From contig JAUEDM010000015.1 of assembly GCA_033439685.1 (NCBI GenBank), forward strand, positions 1 to 20,869: a stretch of DNA of 20,869 nucleotides, given 5' to 3'. Shown here piece by piece: positions 20,225-20,869 of the stretch. The stretch's first letter is position 1. The number at the start of each line of letters is the position of its first letter. Below the pieces are notes generated by a model that saw only the letters and a program-made list of their open reading frames with translations, ran no database searches and had not been told where the DNA came from. The translations under genes were made by a program, and so were the position numbers. The stretch is from Apodospora peruviana (taxonomy: Eukaryota; Ascomycota; Sordariomycetes; Sordariales; Lasiosphaeriaceae).

Positions 20225-20869
20225 CTACCATCCCAGATCCGAGAAGGCCCGCAGCTGAAAAAAATCCATCATAGCCATCTCGATTGCAAAACCTTCGTAT
20301 CGGTGACTCGGCCCGGATTCTGCCACGGCGGCCCAAGCCTTCTCGATCGCCTCGTTGATTGGGTGCTGTGGCGTGAACCTGCTTGTAAACGTCGCCTTTG
20401 CTACCGTATTGTCGTCTGCTATGTACTGAAAAGGCTTATTGGATGTAGGCCCCTCTGGCAGATCTGCAATATTTCCATTACTCGTAAGACCGGCATTCTC
20501 CTGGCTGCTCGAGCTGCGGCAAGGAGCAAAGGGTTTGGATCATGCTTGGGCCCCATTTGCCCCGTCAAAGTGTCAAGGTCTTGGGCCACTCCCATCGCGG
20601 TGGTGTTACAAGTCTTGGATCCTGGACAATCGCCGGTGGATCATCGTAAAGAGCATAATCCAAAAGCGCGTACGGCGTGATATCAGCGTCGAAAAAAAGC
20701 CGCGCCTCGGATCCAAAGAGAAAGCTGAAATTTTCCAGACCGGTACTGAACAACGCAAGCTCGGCATTCAGAGCCTTGACTATGTTTTCGTTCTGTACCA
20801 TACTCCGATAGCGATGAAATTCATCTCGGTTCCAGTGGCGGACGAAATGGACGTCCACGAGATGACGCC
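20225..20869 (-). pseudogene. 3' part of an unrecognised fungal gene, frame-broken and cut by the window edge
   Basis: Minus-strand coding sequence enters from beyond 20869 with no start in view (VDVHFVRHWNRDEFHRYRS, then ALNAELALFSTGLENFSFL, FGSEARLFFDADITPYALLD, PPAIVQDPRLVTPPRWEWP). That frame stops at 20565, but protein-like sequence continues next door in a second frame (TGQMGPKHDPNP) and, after about 20530, in a third (APCRSSSSQENAG ... KPFQYIADDNTVAKATFTS, NEAIEKAWAAVAESGPSHRY, MDFFQLRAFSDLGW) ending at TAG 20227-20225. Each change fits loss of one base, in or near CTTTGAC (20564-20571) and CCCTTTG (20523-20536). I do not recognise a catalytic domain; it resembles fungal hypothetical proteins. 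An intron cannot be fully excluded for the first change because the coding blocks are adjacent but not alignable here. Confidence 0.5.

Overview
The window reads as nuclear DNA of a filamentous ascomycete (Pezizomycotina). Genes are interrupted by short introns (mostly 53-71 nt) with GT...AG ends and CTRAC-type branch sites. There is an intron-containing tRNA-Pro, a decayed Tad1-type LINE fragment, and several protein families that look fungal (secreted acid phosphatase, Clr5-domain protein, Ser/Thr-rich Cys-rich membrane protein).

Layout, left to right. (1) 1-75: a 37-bp tandem duplication. (2) 420-1597 (+): secreted acid phosphatase, five exons. (3) 2305-2977 (+): thioredoxin with a mitochondrial presequence and an internal Met that could give a cytosolic form. 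(4) 3584-6657 (-): a 986-residue protein with a trypsin-like protease core whose expected nucleophile serine is a cysteine (GDCGS), plus a long disordered tail. (5) 7047-8145 (+): a divergently transcribed 343-residue protein with one C-terminal membrane span, separated from gene 4 by about 390 bp. (6) 8678-8768 (+): tRNA-Pro(AGG), 19-nt intron. (7) 8854-8904: T26 followed by a G-rich run. (8) 9192-9801 (+): remnant of the C-terminal end of a LINE ORF2. (9) 10678-13701 (+): Clr5-domain gene carrying a lost 3' splice site, frameshifts and stops, probably a pseudogene. (10) 13702-15720: gene-poor, with two weak coding relics. (11) 15721-16563 (+): Cys-rich, Ser/Thr-rich single-pass membrane protein. 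(12) 16828-18988 (-): glycosylated multi-pass membrane protein with one stop and two frameshifts. (13) 20225-20869 (-): 3' part of an unrecognised fungal gene, again with two frame breaks, cut by the window edge.

The left 8.8 kb holds intact housekeeping or accessory genes; the right 12 kb is rich in decayed or frame-broken genes and a transposon relic, as in a subtelomeric or otherwise fast-evolving accessory block. Nothing shows a co-regulated biosynthetic cluster. The most unusual item is the cysteine-nucleophile trypsin-fold protein and its divergent membrane-protein neighbour. All intron positions and frame breaks were read by eye; no alignment or database search was run, and family comparisons are from general knowledge.
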